Both the position numbers and the translations under genes were made by a program. Shown here one piece after another: positions 11,441 to 23,439 of a stretch of DNA of 64,000 nucleotides (the first letter of the stretch is position 1; each line of letters starts with the position of its first letter). The DNA is from Aplectana chamaeleonis (taxonomy: Eukaryota > Nematoda > Chromadorea > Rhabditida > Cosmocercidae): NCBI GenBank assembly GCA_029168955.1, contig JAPDOI010000953.1, positions 33,501-97,500 of the forward strand, given 5' to 3'. Under the pieces are notes generated by a model. That model saw only the letters and a list, made by a program, of their open reading frames with translations. It was not told the DNA's origin and searched no databases.

Positions 11441-12032
11441 TCAATGTTAAAAATTGAATCAGATGCAGAATTTTTGAATTGAACTCGAATTCTCAAAATC
11501 TGAAAGAAATTGAAAATTTTCAAAAAAAAATCGAAAAAAATTAAAATTATATTCAGGTAATTATTTTGCATACATAAGTGTAAATAGCTATTCAAAAGGT
11601 CACGAAGTTCGCATTGAGAATGAAATGGGAACTTTGCAAAAATTCTGCGAATTAGCGGAATGTGTGCGGTGACAAGTCTGCAGCCCCTCTATTGAATTTA
11701 GAAAAAGCCATTACATTTCAAAGTTTAAACCTCAATGCCAGTGAATTGAATTTTATTCAGTGAAACAACTACTCTGCCAATCTCTATTTACAATGTTTCT
11801 ACGAAAGAACGCGACTGACTCTGGCGACTTCTCGTGAGCATGCATGCGTTCGCCGAGAGGAGAGTAATTATCTCGGGAGCGCCCGTTTATGGCTCACCTC
11901 AGGTACTTCGAGTAGGGGAGCAGTACGAAAATGGACTTTCTCAGAACTTCTTTATCGAATCGGATAGAGGGCGACGTGTACGTTCGAATGGTACCACACA
12001 CTATAGGGAAAAATGGAGAAAGAAACGAGTTA

Positions 12033-12080
12033 TGGCGAAAAGTCGCAAAAGTCGCGATTTCGCGACTTTCGCGACTTCTT
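12033..12080. repeat. Short CGCGACTT word array
   Basis: Repeated AAGTCGC / CGCGACTT words in direct and inverted order. A miniature of the word arrays found elsewhere in the window. Confidence 0.6.
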
Positions 12081-12167
12081 TGAGTAAATTAGGGCGAGTA
12101 TTGTATAAGGCCAATATTTTCAGAAATATAGCCTCGAACTTCAATGAATAGCTTTCTGATGCCAACT

Positions 12168-12815
12168 CAGTACTTCCAAGCGAAAGAGGTTTGGTTGGCG
12201 TCAGAAACGTCCCAACAAAAAGAGAACAATAGGTAAGTAGATTGAGGAGAGTCTACAAAAAGTGAACAATATTCTCTGAGAGTAATTTTTCTTGGTGAAC
12301 ACTTCTTAACAGCGGAAACAAACCGTTGTGGCATTTTACGATGATGAGTATAGTGTCTTTCGGAAAAAGCACTTCTATTCGTTTAGCGAGATTTTACGGG
12401 ATTACTCTTGCTTAATGCTGTATTTCTATTTTATTGTTTTGCTTCTCCTTACAGCAAGACCCTAACCGTCTGTCTAAGTCTTTGCGACGTCATCTTCTAT
12501 TCTGATGGTAAGAGTTAGGTTTACATGCTCATACGTTTAAACGGTTCTTGCGTAATCAAGACCATTATTGGAACCACAGAAAGCTTCTTTGTAGAATACC
12601 GCATCTGTTTGTTTTCGCTGTTAAGAAGTGTTCACCAAGAAAAATTACTCTCAGAGAATATTGTTCACTTTTGTAGACTCTCCTCAATCTACTTACCTAT
12701 TGTTCTCTTTTTGTTGGGACGTTTCTGACGCCAAGCAAACCTCTTTCGCTTGGAAGACCCTTTTTGATAGAATTGTTCACTTTTTATTGATAATACGAAG
12801 TAATATCTATGAAAA
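12168..12815. mobile_element. Foldback element FB, copy 1
   Basis: Long inverted arms of about 170 bases (12,168-12,335 and 12,590-12,765) contain CTTCCAAGCGAAAGAGGTTT, AACAAAAAGAGAACAATAGG and AGCGGAAACAAACCGTTG. The same structure recurs at 34,960-35,512. No coding capacity is recognised. Confidence 0.8.
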
Positions 12816-12904
12816 AATCTTCAATATTTTTCAAATAGCATGGATTGCTATAATAATCAGTAAGCAACAAACTTGTTGCGCACGCTACGAATTAAGCGCT
12901 ACTC

Positions 12905-15900
12905 ACTTTCCACGACGTCCTGATGACATCATCAGATGCCCTATGCACTTTACATGACACCATGATGACGTCATCAGATGCACTATGTTCTTTACATGAC
13001 ATCCTAATGACGTCATCAGATGCCCTATGTACTTTACATGACATCCTGACGACGTCATCAGATGCCCTATGTACTTTACATGACACCCTGATGACGTCAT
13101 CAGATGCCCTATGTACTTTACATAACATCCTGATGACGCCATCAGATGCCCTATGTACTTTACATGACATCCTAATGACGTCATCAGATGCCCTATGTAC
13201 TTTAGATGACACCTTGATGACGTCATCAGATGCCCTATGTACTTTGCATGACACCTTGATGACGTCATCAGATGCCCTATGTACTTTACATGACACCCTG
13301 ATGACGTCATCAGATGCCCTATGTACTTTACATGACACCCTGATGACGTCTTCAGATGCCCTATGTACTTTACGCGACACCCTGATGACGTCATCAGATG
13401 CCCTATGTACTTTACATGACACCTGATGACGTCATCAGATGCCCTATGTACTTTACATGACACCCTGATGACGTCATCAGATGCCCTATGTACTTTACAT
13501 GACACCTGATGACGTCATCAGATGCCCTATGTACTTTACATGACACCTGATGACGTCATCAGATGCCCTATGTACTTTACATGACATCCTGATGACGTCA
13601 TCAGATGCCCTATGTACTTTACATGACACCCTGATGACGTCATCAGATGCCTATGTACTTTACATGACACCTGATGACGTCATCAGATGCCCTATGTACT
13701 TTACATGACATCCTGATGACGTCATCAGATGCCTATGTACTTTACATGACATCCTGATGACGTCATCAGATGCCCTATGTACTTTACATGACACCCTGAT
13801 GACGTCATCAGATGCCCTATGTACTTTACATGACACCTGATGACGTCATCAGATGCCCTATGTACTTTACATGACACCCTGATGACGTCATCAGATGCCC
13901 TATGTACTTTACATGACATCCTGATGACGTCATCAGATGCCCTATGTACTTTACATGACACCCTGATGACGTCATCAGATGCCCTATGTACTTTACATGA
14001 CACCCTGATGACGTCATCAGATGCCCTATGTACTTTACATGACACCCTGATGACGTCATCAGATGCCCTATGTACTTTACATGACACCCTGATGACGTCA
14101 TCAGATGCCCTATGTACTTTACATGACATCCTGATGACGTCATCAGATGCCCTATGTACTTTACATGACATCCTGATGACGTCATCAGATGCCCTATGTA
14201 CTTTACATGACACCCTGATGACGTCATCAGATGCCCTATGTACTTTACATGACATCCTGATGACGTCATCAGATGCCCTATGTACTTTACATGACATCCT
14301 GATGACGTCATCAGATGCCCTATGTACTTTACATGACACCTTGATGACGTCATCAGATGCCCTATGTACTTTACATGACATCCTGATGACGTCATCAGAT
14401 GCCCTATGTACTTTACATGACATCCTGATGACGTCATCAGATGCCCTATGTACTTTACATGACATCCTGATGACGTCATCAGATGCCCTATGTACTTTAC
14501 ATGACATCCTGATGACGTCATCAGATGCCCTATGTACTTTACATGACATCCTGATGACGTCATCAGATGCCCTATGTACTTTACATGACACCTTGATGAC
14601 GTCATCAGATGCCCTATGTACTTTACATGACATCCTGATGACGTCATCAGATGCCTATGTACTTTACATGACACCCTGATGACGTCATCAGATGCCCTAT
14701 GTACTTTACATGACACCCTGATGGCGTCATCAGACTGCCTATGTACTTTACATGACACCCTGATGACGTCATCAGATGCCCTATGTACTTTACATGACAT
14801 CTTGATGACGTCATCAGATGCCCTATGTACTTTACGTGACACCCTGATGACGTCATCAGATGCCCTATGTACTTTACATGACACCCTTATGACGTCATCA
14901 GATGCCCTATGTACTTTACATGACACCTTGATGACGTCATCAGATGCCCTATGTACTTTACATGACATCCTGATGACGTCATCAGATACCTATGTCCTTT
15001 ACATCACCCCCTGATGACGCCCACAGATGCCCTATGTACTTTCCATGACACGCTGATGACGTCATCAGATGCCCTATGTACTTTACATGACATCCTCATG
15101 ACGTCATCATAAGCCCTATGTACTTTACATGACACCCCGAAGACGTCATCACATGCCCTCTGTACTTTTCATGCCATCCTCATGACGTCATCAGATGCCC
15201 TATGTACTTTACATGACACCCTGATGACGTCATCAGATGCCTATGTACTTTACGCGACACCTGATGACGTCATCAGATGCCCTATGTACTTTACATGACA
15301 CCTTGATGACGTCATCAGATGCCCTATGTACTTTACATGACATCCTGATGACGTCATCAGATGCCCTATGTACTTTACATGACATCCTGATGACGTCATC
15401 AGATGCCCTATGTACTTTACATGACACCCTGATGACGTCATCAGATGCCCTATGTACTTTACATGACACCCTTTTGACGTCATCAGATGCCCTATGTACT
15501 TTACATGACACCTTGATGACGTCATCAGATGCCCTATGTACTTTACATGACATCCTGATGACGTCATCAGATGCCCTATGTACTTTACATGACACCCTGA
15601 TGACGTCATCAGATGCCCTATGTACTTTACATGACACCCTGATGACGTCATCAGATGCCCTATGTACTTTACATGACACCCTGATGACGTCATCAGATGC
15701 CCTATGTACTTTACATGACACCCTGATGACGTCATCCAGATGCCCTATGTACTTTACATGACACCCTGATGACGTCATCAGATGCCTATGTACTTTACAT
15801 GACACCTGATGACGACATCAGATGCCCTATGTACTTTACATGACACCCTGATGACGTCATCAGATGCCCTATGTACTTTACAGGACACCCTGATGACGTC

Positions 15901-16425
15901 ATCAGATGCCCTATGTACTTTAGATGACATCCTGATGACGTCATCAGATGCCCTATGTACTTTGAATGACACCCTGATGACGTCATCAGATGCCCTATGT
16001 ACTTTACATGACACCTGATGACGTCATCAGATGCCTATGTACTTTACATGACATCCTGATGACGTCATCAGATGCCCTATGTACTTTACATGACACCCTG
16101 ATGACGTCATCAGATGCCTATGTACTTTACATGACACCCTGATGACGTCATCAGATGCCCTATGTACTTTACATGACACCCTGATGACGTCATCAGATGC
16201 CCTATGTACTTTACATGACACCTGATGACGTCATCAGATGCCCTATGTACTTTACGCGACACCCTTATGACGTCATCAGATGCCCTATGTACTTTACATG
16301 ACACCCTGATGACGTCATCAGATGCCCTATGTACTTTACATGACATCCTGATGACGTCATCAGATGCCCTATGTACTTTACATGACACCCTGATGACGTC
16401 ATCAGATGCCTATGTACTGATAGCC
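12905..16425 (+). repeat. Minisatellite II, 42-bp unit with CRE-like palindrome, about 84 copies
   Basis: The unit reads CTGATGACGTCATCAG, then ATGCCCTATGTACTTTA, then CATGACACC. The first 16 bases are a perfect palindrome centred on TGACGTCA, the consensus CRE/ATF site. Most units are 42 bp; some have 1-2 base deletions that shift frame. A divergent patch lies at about 14,990-15,190. The first unit (12,905) has CACTTTCCACGACGTCC, resembling minisatellite III. The long open frames on both strands are side effects of a unit divisible by three. Confidence 0.97.
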
Positions 16426-16753
16426 TGCGACCACTGGCAGTGGCTAGTGGCGCGAACGAGAACGAGGACGAGGAACGAGGAACGAGGAACAGGACACGAG
16501 GACGCGTTACAAGAAAAAAACGCGAATTTTAGCTAAGCTTCCGCCGATCTAACTTTGTTAATTTTCAATCGATTTGGCTCAAATTTTGTCAGCGGGTGTC
16601 TTCTATACTCTCTCACTTATATCCAGAAGGAAATCTCTAGAAAATTTGTTTTACAGGTTTTATTAACTACTTTACCAAAATCTAAGTGATCACAAGTGCC
16701 AGGCAAAACCAAACCTCTCCAGCCGCTTCGCGGCTGGAGCGATATACTCCTAG
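16426..16753 (+). mobile_element. Helitron-like 3' tail with terminal hairpin (copy 2)
   Basis: After the array come a short simple repeat (GAACGAGGAACGAGGAAC) and a tail with CGATTTGGCTCAAATTTTGT. The tail ends in the hairpin CTCCAGCCGC, loop TTC, GCGGCTGGAG (16,717-16,739). CTAG follows at 16,750-16,753, ten bases after the stem, as in Helitron 3' ends. The inverted sequence at 30,720-31,030 is clearly homologous (same GGTTTGGTTTTGCC, GTGATCACTTAGA and hairpin), so this is a dispersed element and not array flank by chance. Confidence 0.55.
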
Positions 16754-17967
16754 AGCTAACCTAATAATCTGAACACGAAAAGAAATCTCTGGTGTCGAAG
16801 GAAATTATTCATTGTGAGTTTCAATCATTCTCAAAGGCAGCATACATGCTCGCAAACATAGTCGAGATAACAGCATAAATAGGCCCGCATGGCAGGGGTG
16901 AATCAATGATAGAATGACAGCACTGTCAAATGGCAGTCCACGAGAGAAACAGCTTCATTGACTGAAATATAGTCTGCTGTCTGCTTAGGTAAAATTCTCC
17001 ATTTCAAAAGGGAGTGAAGCGGTTTTCTCGAAAATGGATGCGAACTAATCGGTATGTAGGCATGCTACATTTAGTTAAGTCGAGCTGATTCTCGTAGAAT
17101 TCCGAATGGCGGTGCTATCACTCTAAATTTTGACATGTTTTCTCACGTTCTAATTTTGTATTGTCAGTTTCGCATCTTTCATAGTCCCCACCCCAAACGC
17201 GAGACGAGCCTTTCACAATGAAACTTTTTCCCTGCGGCACGCGCGGGTGCTATTATGAAATCTCCGGCACCACTGCCGTTAGAGTGCGGATTTCAGTTGG
17301 GCTTCAACTGTGACATGCGCAGAATTTCCTAGATTGAACATAGAGCGTAGGGTAATCCTGGAGTTATTTATGTTGGAGTGAGCTTGAACTGGCAAGTAGG
17401 TGTTGATTCAAGTAGTGAAACCGCTTGAACGGTTAGGGCGTCGTCGTCATGGAGCTGTTGGATGGGCGGCTTTTATGGTTTTCAAGGTTTTATGATCCAC
17501 CGCACGTCTCCCGCGTGCCGCGCTTGCGATGAGGATTATTAAAGATGCCTGTAGATAAACTGGTGAACGATAATATGTACACACCGTCCAATAGCCGCAT
17601 TAATGTCTCTAAGTTGAACGGAAGGCACAGGGGAATGCTAGATAATTTAAAAGGACATCTATTGCGGGCTTTTATTCATTCCAACTGTTCACTAATGTTG
17701 AATTGTAATATATAATTTATTGCGAAATTACTCAAAATAAGACTCGAAAAAAGTGAAAAACGACTGCAAAAGTTGCCGGTTAGCTCACGGTGCTAACCCC
17801 TTCGTCAGACCTGAAAGCAAGCATGTCAATTCCAAAATATTGATGCACAAATGCGAGATGTTACGAACCAATGTCTGCTCTTGGAGTGTCAGGGAATAAG
17901 ATCACTCAACAGATGACTGGACGCCGCTGCAAAACTATAATTGGTCATCTTCCCCCCGCCCACACCC
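16754..17967. other. No feature recognised
   Basis: About 1.2 kb of ordinary composition. I see no repeat partner, convincing exon or RNA gene. It may be intronic or intergenic single-copy DNA. Confidence 0.4.
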
Positions 17968-17971
17968 TTGA

Positions 17972-18458
17972 AGGCAGTGTTCACGATAAGAATCGTTTCT
18001 CTGCTTTTTCGCCTATCTTGAAGACGGTCCCATGTTGCTTCCGATGGTGTCTTTGAAATCCAACAAGACCTTATGGGAACGGAGTCATGATCCCTCAAAA
18101 ATTGAGCTAGAAAAGCATGGTGGACGAGTTGTCCGAGGCTTGTAACTTCCGTCTTTTGCAGCCGATGTATGCGAGCTGATCTGAGTAAAGAGAGCAGTTG
18201 GGAATAAAGGGAAGAACGGGGCTATTGATCGGAAACCATCGCTCATCTCACAATCTCGAGCATTCATTTGTTCACATTGGTGGGCGTGGATAGTGCATCT
18301 GGGGTGTGACGAGCTGACGGGTGTCCAACTTTGGGGCAGTAGGGGACCGTTCCGAGCTTATTTTTTTTTAGTTTTTTCAACGCCAGGGTTGCGCTAGGCC
18401 CCGCAGCTGCTGATCTCCACCTAAAAATCAGACATGGTTTTTATCGTGGACACTGCCT
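17972..18458. mobile_element. TTAA-type MITE, family A, copy 1
   Basis: Ends AGGCAGTGTTCACGAT / ATCGTGGACACTGCCT, flanked by matching TTGA on both sides (17,968-17,971; 18,459-18,462). The interior is shared with the copies at 25,899, 29,590 and 35,572. Confidence 0.9.
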
Positions 18459-18462
18459 TTGA

Positions 18463-18857
18463 ATGGCTTCCGCTCAATGCGATGTCCATAGAGTGATATC
18501 TAAGGAAATGGCGTGATACTGTAGTCACGCGAGGAGATGAAGAGAAACCCATTTCATCTCTGTTATTTATCTCAGGTGATATGCGTCTGATTTCCAGGGC
18601 TTCAAGAACTTTCCGCTCCAGTGTATTTCTTAATGCACGGTGTAGTATGTGGGCACATTCGGGTGAAGCGTTACAAAACTTCTTGCCGTCTTCGGCCCTA
18701 ATCTTGAACCCAAAATTGTTTGGATTGTGGTCTCTAGTTGTTTGAAAAACCTTGTCTCTAGTTGTTTGGAGACCTGGAAGTGTAATGTTCCTACTTAGTT
18801 CGCGTTTGGTCCTGGGAGGCAAGGTATATTCCTCCAAACTCTACTGGAAGGAACTGC
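18463..18857 (-). pseudogene. Penelope-like C-terminal fragment
   Basis: The minus frame carries ECAHILHRALRN, ERKVLEALEIRRISPEINNR and then DEM. These align with the C-terminal segment of the Penelope-like fragment at 8.0 kb (ILHRNL, ERKIKEALEI, IREEM). This segment follows the GIY-YIG domain in such proteins; no GIY-YIG motif or RT is present here. It lies between a family A and a family B MITE. Confidence 0.65.
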
Positions 18858-19100
18858 TTAAAGGCAGTGTTCACGATGATTTTCGTTCCCAAGTTTTTCA
18901 CATAAAACAATCCGTTGGCCTCCAAGTTGTACCGAAATTACGAAGAAACGGCGGGAAACGCAGTAAAAAAACGTATTTCAGTGACATTATTTTATAACAT
19001 GGACTAGTTGTCCGATTGGATAAACATGTTCACGGTGGTTATCACCGGTAAAAAATGGGGCTAATCGAAAATGGAAGAATATTTTAGGCAAACAATATTA

Positions 19101-21592
19101 CTGCATCGACATTCAAGAGGAATCATCGCCGCCATCAGCTTACGTGGCAGGGACCAACCCGGCTATCTCCAGAAGAGCAGCGGAAGCGGAAGATGACAAC
19201 TTTGAAACTACAGCTTGACTATGTCCTGACGAGGAATATTCCAGTATCGGACATTCGAAGATCTAGAGCTGTGTGGGATGTCGCATTCGATTCGGATCAC
19301 CGTCCTGTTCTGTTGAACTTCACTGCGAGGATTCATAAGAGGAAGCGAGGGGCTCAGCCTCTCCAGAGGATTGACATGACAAGTCTCTCAGAGATGAAGA
19401 GTGCAGAAGGAATTTCCGACAACGCGTTTCTATTCACATCGGAGTACGGACTAAGAAGAAACTTTGCGACGCGGATTCTTTTTGTCAAGTGCATCAGGAC
19501 GCTTCGAAAGAGGCCCTCCCGGTTGTACAGCCTAAGAAGAAGTTCGCCTACGTCTCAGAAGAAGCAACATCTACCTACAACAGAGTATGTGCTCTCCGAA
19601 CTGCAGGAAACTTCGTGGAGGAGAAGCGTCTGAGGAGGAAGTTGCGTCGGCAGCTTCAAAGGGACCGCGAACGAGAGTGGACGTGTAGAGCTAAGGAGTT
19701 CGAGAAGGCTTGGGAGGAGAAGAATCCGAAGAAAGCCTACACGTTGCTGCGACAGTATAGCGGGAAGATGAAGAGATGTTCTCCTGTCTTGAACACTACC
19801 AATGGAGTTTCAGTTGGTGATGCGACGCTGCCAATATGGAAGGATTACTTCAGATCACTACTGAATCGTCCAGCGCCATCAGTACCTGAGCTCCCGCATG
19901 TTCAGAGAGCACATTACGATGTCAGTGAGGAACCGCCGACTGAGTCTGAAGTTTTGGATTGTGTCCGGAAAATGAAGAATGGAAAGGCAGGTGGAGATGA
20001 CAACATCACTGCTGAAATGCTGAAAGCTCTTCCTCCGTCTGGGATTCGTGAAATGACCAACACCATCCGTGCCATATGGATGAGCGAAAGGATACCCGAT
20101 TCGTGGAGACATGCGATCATCGTACCTCTTCACAAGAAGCTATCCGTCACGGATCCTAAGAACTACAGAGGAATCTCTCTACTTCGTGTCATGTACAAGG
20201 TTTTAGAACGTATCATTCTCGAGCGACTTATCAAACATCGTGGAAGGAACGACCAGAGATGAGCAAGCCGGTTTTCGACCTGGAAGATCGACCATCGACC
20301 AAGTGTTCGTCGTGAGAAGAGTAATTGAATCGTGGCAGCGGTTTTCGAAGCCATTACAGCTTGCTTTTTGGACTTTGAAGCCGCGTTCTACTCTCCTCAT
20401 CGTGATCGATTGCTCAATGCTCTGCGAGCAGATGGAGTCCCGGAAAGAAGTATGTTCGGTTAATCGAGGACATGAACAAAGGAACAACAGCAGCAGTTCG
20501 TACACCTGTCGGATTTACGTCAGCTTTCGAGGTGAAAACAGGAGTAAGGCAAGGAGCCGTTGCAGGACCTTTTCTTTTCAACTTCGCCGTTGATGACATC
20601 ATGCGTAGAGTTGCAGAACAGTTTCCTGCGGATGTGATCCTAACACCATCAGGACGCTCCCTTGTCGACCTGGAGTACGCCGACGACATTGTGTTATTCG
20701 CTGAAAACAACGCAAAACTGCAAAGGATTGTGAACCTCGTTTCGAAGTATGCCGCAGCCTATGGACTTCGTCTTCGTCCCGACAAATGCAAGCAGATGTG
20801 GGTCTCTCAGAGGCCTTCAACTGGAGTTTGTGTGGACGGACAACGTATCGAACTGGTGGACGATTTCTGTTATTTGGGCTGTTTGCTGAAGAACGATGGT
20901 AGTTATGCAGCGGATATTCGACAACGATGTGCGAAAGCTACGTCTGCATTCAATTCTCTAACCAAGTGTTTGTGGTCTACCACCATCGCGAAGGAAGTCA
21001 AGTTGCGCGTCTACCTATCCGCTATTCGCCCAATCATGATGTACGGATCGGGGACGTGGGCAGCACCGAAAACGCAGATGGAAAGGTTGGATTGCACGGA
21101 GAGGAAGCTTTTAGGCGTTTGCTTGGATATTTCTGGCCGCGTGTATGCCATAACGAAGACCTTTACAAGGAAATCGACGCAGTACATCAACGCTTGACAC
21201 GAGGAGGTGCCAGCATCTCTAACGCCATCTCAAGCAGCAATGGAAAGTCGACTTCGACTGCTCGGGCATATACTAAGAAGAACGCCGGATCGTCTCGTAC
21301 AACACGCTTTAAAAATGCTTCCAAATCCTGTCTGGAAACGGCCACCTGGGCGTAGGCGAAAGTTCTGGACGGATGTGGTTAAAGAGGATTTAAAGTCACT
21401 CGGCATCGAAAGACAGTTCAGGCGCGATGTTTCGTTTCGCAGGAAATGGAATAGTGACAGCTGGATGGAATGTGTTCAAATTGTGGCTGAAGACCGTGAA
21501 AAATGGACGCGGCTGACTACTAGGACGGCACACCTCGGTGAAGATGCGGAATGACCGCGTCAGGCGAAAGCCAACCGATTAAGTAAGTAAGT
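19101..21592 (+). mobile_element. RTE-type LINE inserted in the MITE
   Basis: Flanked by the 8-bp direct repeat CAATATTA (19,093-19,100 and 21,593-21,600), which occurs once in intact family B MITEs, so the insertion limits are exact. It ends in TAAG repeats (21,580-21,592), the microsatellite-like 3' tail typical of RTE elements. The 5' end is truncated inside the endonuclease. Confidence 0.93.
19193..21554 (+). pseudogene. RTE endonuclease/reverse transcriptase, truncated and frameshifted
   Basis: The retrotransposon polyprotein nicks DNA and primes reverse transcription. Visible in order: the end of the APE-type endonuclease (QLDYVLTRN and the catalytic DSDHRPVLLNF); a linker rich in Arg/Lys; RT motifs KMKNGKAGGDDNITAEML and YRGISLLRVMYKVLERI (to 20,262); DEQAGFRPGRSTIDQVFVVR in another frame (20,255); GVRQGAVAGPFLFNFAVDD (20,545); the catalytic LEYADDIVLFAE (20,672); and the C-terminal PPGRRRKFWTDVVKEDL (21,345). 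Successive pieces are in different frames, so several frameshifts are present. The first half of the endonuclease is lost. The EN-RT order, YADD box and RRKFWTDVVKEDL-type C-terminus fit the RTE clade. It is not functional as it stands. Confidence 0.92.
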
Positions 21593-22062
21593 CAATATTA
21601 CTTAGGGTCAGAAGGAAAGGACGGAGCAGTAGAGAGTAGAGAATCGCAAGAGACGGGTCCACAAAAGATTTCGTTGTCACAACGAACAGTCCCAGTGAGA
21701 ATAAAAAGGTGGAGGGAAAGTAAAGGATTTGGTGGCTTTCTAGGGCGTTTTTCGCGATTTCTTCGTTATTTCAGTTTTACCCGGAGGCCAAACAATCGAT
21801 TTACCGATTAATCTCGAAATCGAAGACTATCGTGAACAATGCCTTTAAATCGAGGCAGGATATTGTTGCTGTTTAGCACGGAACGGAGCTCCCGATCGGA
21901 TTGTGTTTTTATGTACAATCAGATTGCAGGATCATTGCTTATGCTTCTCAACGAATACCAGTTGGGTGATCCTTTTCTATGATTATCAGAATTTATCACG
22001 GAAACCCCACTTTGATCACAGTTGTTGGGATTAGTAAGGGACAATCATTCTTTTTTCTTCAA

Positions 22063-22540
22063 AGGCACAGTCAAACCTCAGAATCGGTTGTCAGTTTTTC
22101 CCATCTATCTTGAAAACGGTTCCACGCTGATTCCAACTATGTCTCTGGAATCGTACAAAACCTCCTGGGAACGGAGTTATGTCCCCTCAAAAGTTGAGCT
22201 GCGGAAGCATGGTGGACGAGCTGTCCGCGGCTTGTAACTCCCGTCATTTGCAACCTCTGTATGCGAGCTGGCCTGAATGAAGAGAGAGGCTGAGATTGAA
22301 GGGAAGAACGGGGCTACTGATTGGAAAGCATCGCTCATCTCGCCACGTTCGAGCTCGAAAGATCATAATAGGGGCGTGCCAAAGTGGCTTCCCGAGGTGG
22401 GCGCCCCAGGGTGGCTTCCTCCTTAATCTCGTTTATTCGAAGGAATTTAGAGCTCGCACTTGGCAAGTGGTATACGGTGTGGGTCCACTTCACAATTATG
22501 TGGAAATCTCAGATTTCGTCCCTGAGCTTGGACTGTGCCT
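22063..22540. mobile_element. TTAA MITE, family A', copy 2
   Basis: Ends AGGCACAGTC / GGACTGTGCCT; TTAA on the right and a mutated TCAA on the left. It is inverted relative to the copy at 2599-3075, with which it shares the ATATGGTTTC-free A' interior including GGTGGCTTCC-like text. Confidence 0.85.
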
Positions 22541-22544
22541 TTAA

Positions 22545-23190
22545 GATCTCAGGCGGGAGTTAGATGTCCTGCCACCATCATGCCTTTTGATGATCTCAGT
22601 TTCACCTCTTTGCTGTAGCGCTTATTGTAATTTATAAATAAAATTATTTTCAATCTTATCATCAATTTTAATATGTATTTCGAAAATTATTTGTTTGAGA
22701 TGTGAATCATTTTGTATGTTACAACACGAATCTAATAGTAAGTCATGTTTCGAGTATGCTGTTTGTAAATATCTAAAAGAATGAATATGAAACTAAATGT
22801 TTGAAAAAATAACCTGCTCCAGATATCAATTTTTCGATTTTTAGCTTCTTTGAGTTCGTAACTTGAATATGCTGTTTTTGAAATATTTAAATTCTTGATC
22901 ATCTTTTGTTTTCATATTTGCAGAATAACATATTCAAATCTTGATTTATTCTCATGCCATAACATTTAAATACTCCGAGCAAGTTGTTTTACTAATATTT
23001 AAATTCATATAAAAAACCAATCAAACGTATACTGAAGAATTTGTCGTATAATTTTGTATGTTGTTCTTTCTCTTTGTTAGTCAAGAATTTGTTGCGTAAT
23101 TCTTGTTTCATGAATTGTTGATGTGCTATGAAGTGGTAAATATGTTGTCAATAATTTTGTATAGTTTAGAATTTTTTTGTAATTACTCTC
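22545..23190. other. AT-rich stretch, nothing recognised
   Basis: About 640 bases of low-GC sequence with short ATTTAAAT-like words and no long frame or identified repeat. Confidence 0.45.
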
Positions 23191-23335
23191 TATAAAACGT
23201 CGCAATTCACATCATTCGAGGCGAGAGCGGTGCGCGCGTCGCCTCGGCCTCCGTCTTCTCTCCGCTCTCCCACTGTCTCTAACATCCGCTCCGCACCAAC
23301 ACGCGTAGGAACCATGTGAATTTCGCCGTTTTATA
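23191..23335. mobile_element. Small foldback element, family K, copy 1
   Basis: Ends TATAAAACGTCGCAATTCAC / GTGAATTTCGCCGTTTTATA, enclosing a GC-rich core (CGAGGCGAGAGCGGTGCGCG). The copy at 50,466-50,610 lies in the opposite orientation. Confidence 0.75.
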
Positions 23336-23439
23336 GCCTGTACGCTTGGACATTTGACAAGAACTATCACGGTTCATTACTATCCGGTAATGGGCACCGC
23401 GATCGTAGGCTTCCCTGCTAGCGTATTGCGCTGTCCTAA

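Larger units (their letters stand above)
6507..11874. mobile_element. Giant palindromic element P1 with arms over 2 kb
   Basis: The left end GAGATAATTACTCTCC (6507) is the reverse complement of the right end (11,874). The inverted match continues inward for over 2 kb, through landmarks such as CGAACGCATGCATGCTCACG, CCGCACACATTCCGCTAATT, and the block at 8660-8890 paired with 9770-9995. The arms lose similarity at about 8915 and 9735, leaving an 820-base central spacer. The left arm carries a Penelope-like insertion and the right arm a local tandem duplication. No transposase is recognised. It could be a foldback transposon or an inverted duplication of an AT-rich element. Confidence 0.85.
18862..21844. 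mobile_element. TTAA MITE, family B, copy 1, split by a LINE
   Basis: Ends AGGCAGTGTTCACGAT / ATCGTGAACAATGCCT, with TTAA on both sides (18,858-18,861; 21,845-21,848). Without the LINE at 19,101-21,592 it is about 490 bp and matches 23,790-24,276 and 59,523-60,006. Confidence 0.9.

Noticed and set aside
12905..16425. Possible CRISPR array
   Set aside because: Units are contiguous near-identical 42-mers with no unique spacers, in a eukaryotic transposon-rich setting with no cas genes.
12892..16536. Frames of up to 380 codons repeating MTSSDALCTLHDTL or CKVHRASDDVIRVS
   Set aside because: All six frames of the array are similarly open because of the 42-bp unit. One- and two-base deletions in single units break the frames, which would be selected against in a real repeat protein.
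16754..17870. A possible exon at about 17,218 (MKLFPCGTRGCYYEISG)
   Set aside because: A short ATG frame with no donor in phase and no link to other exons.
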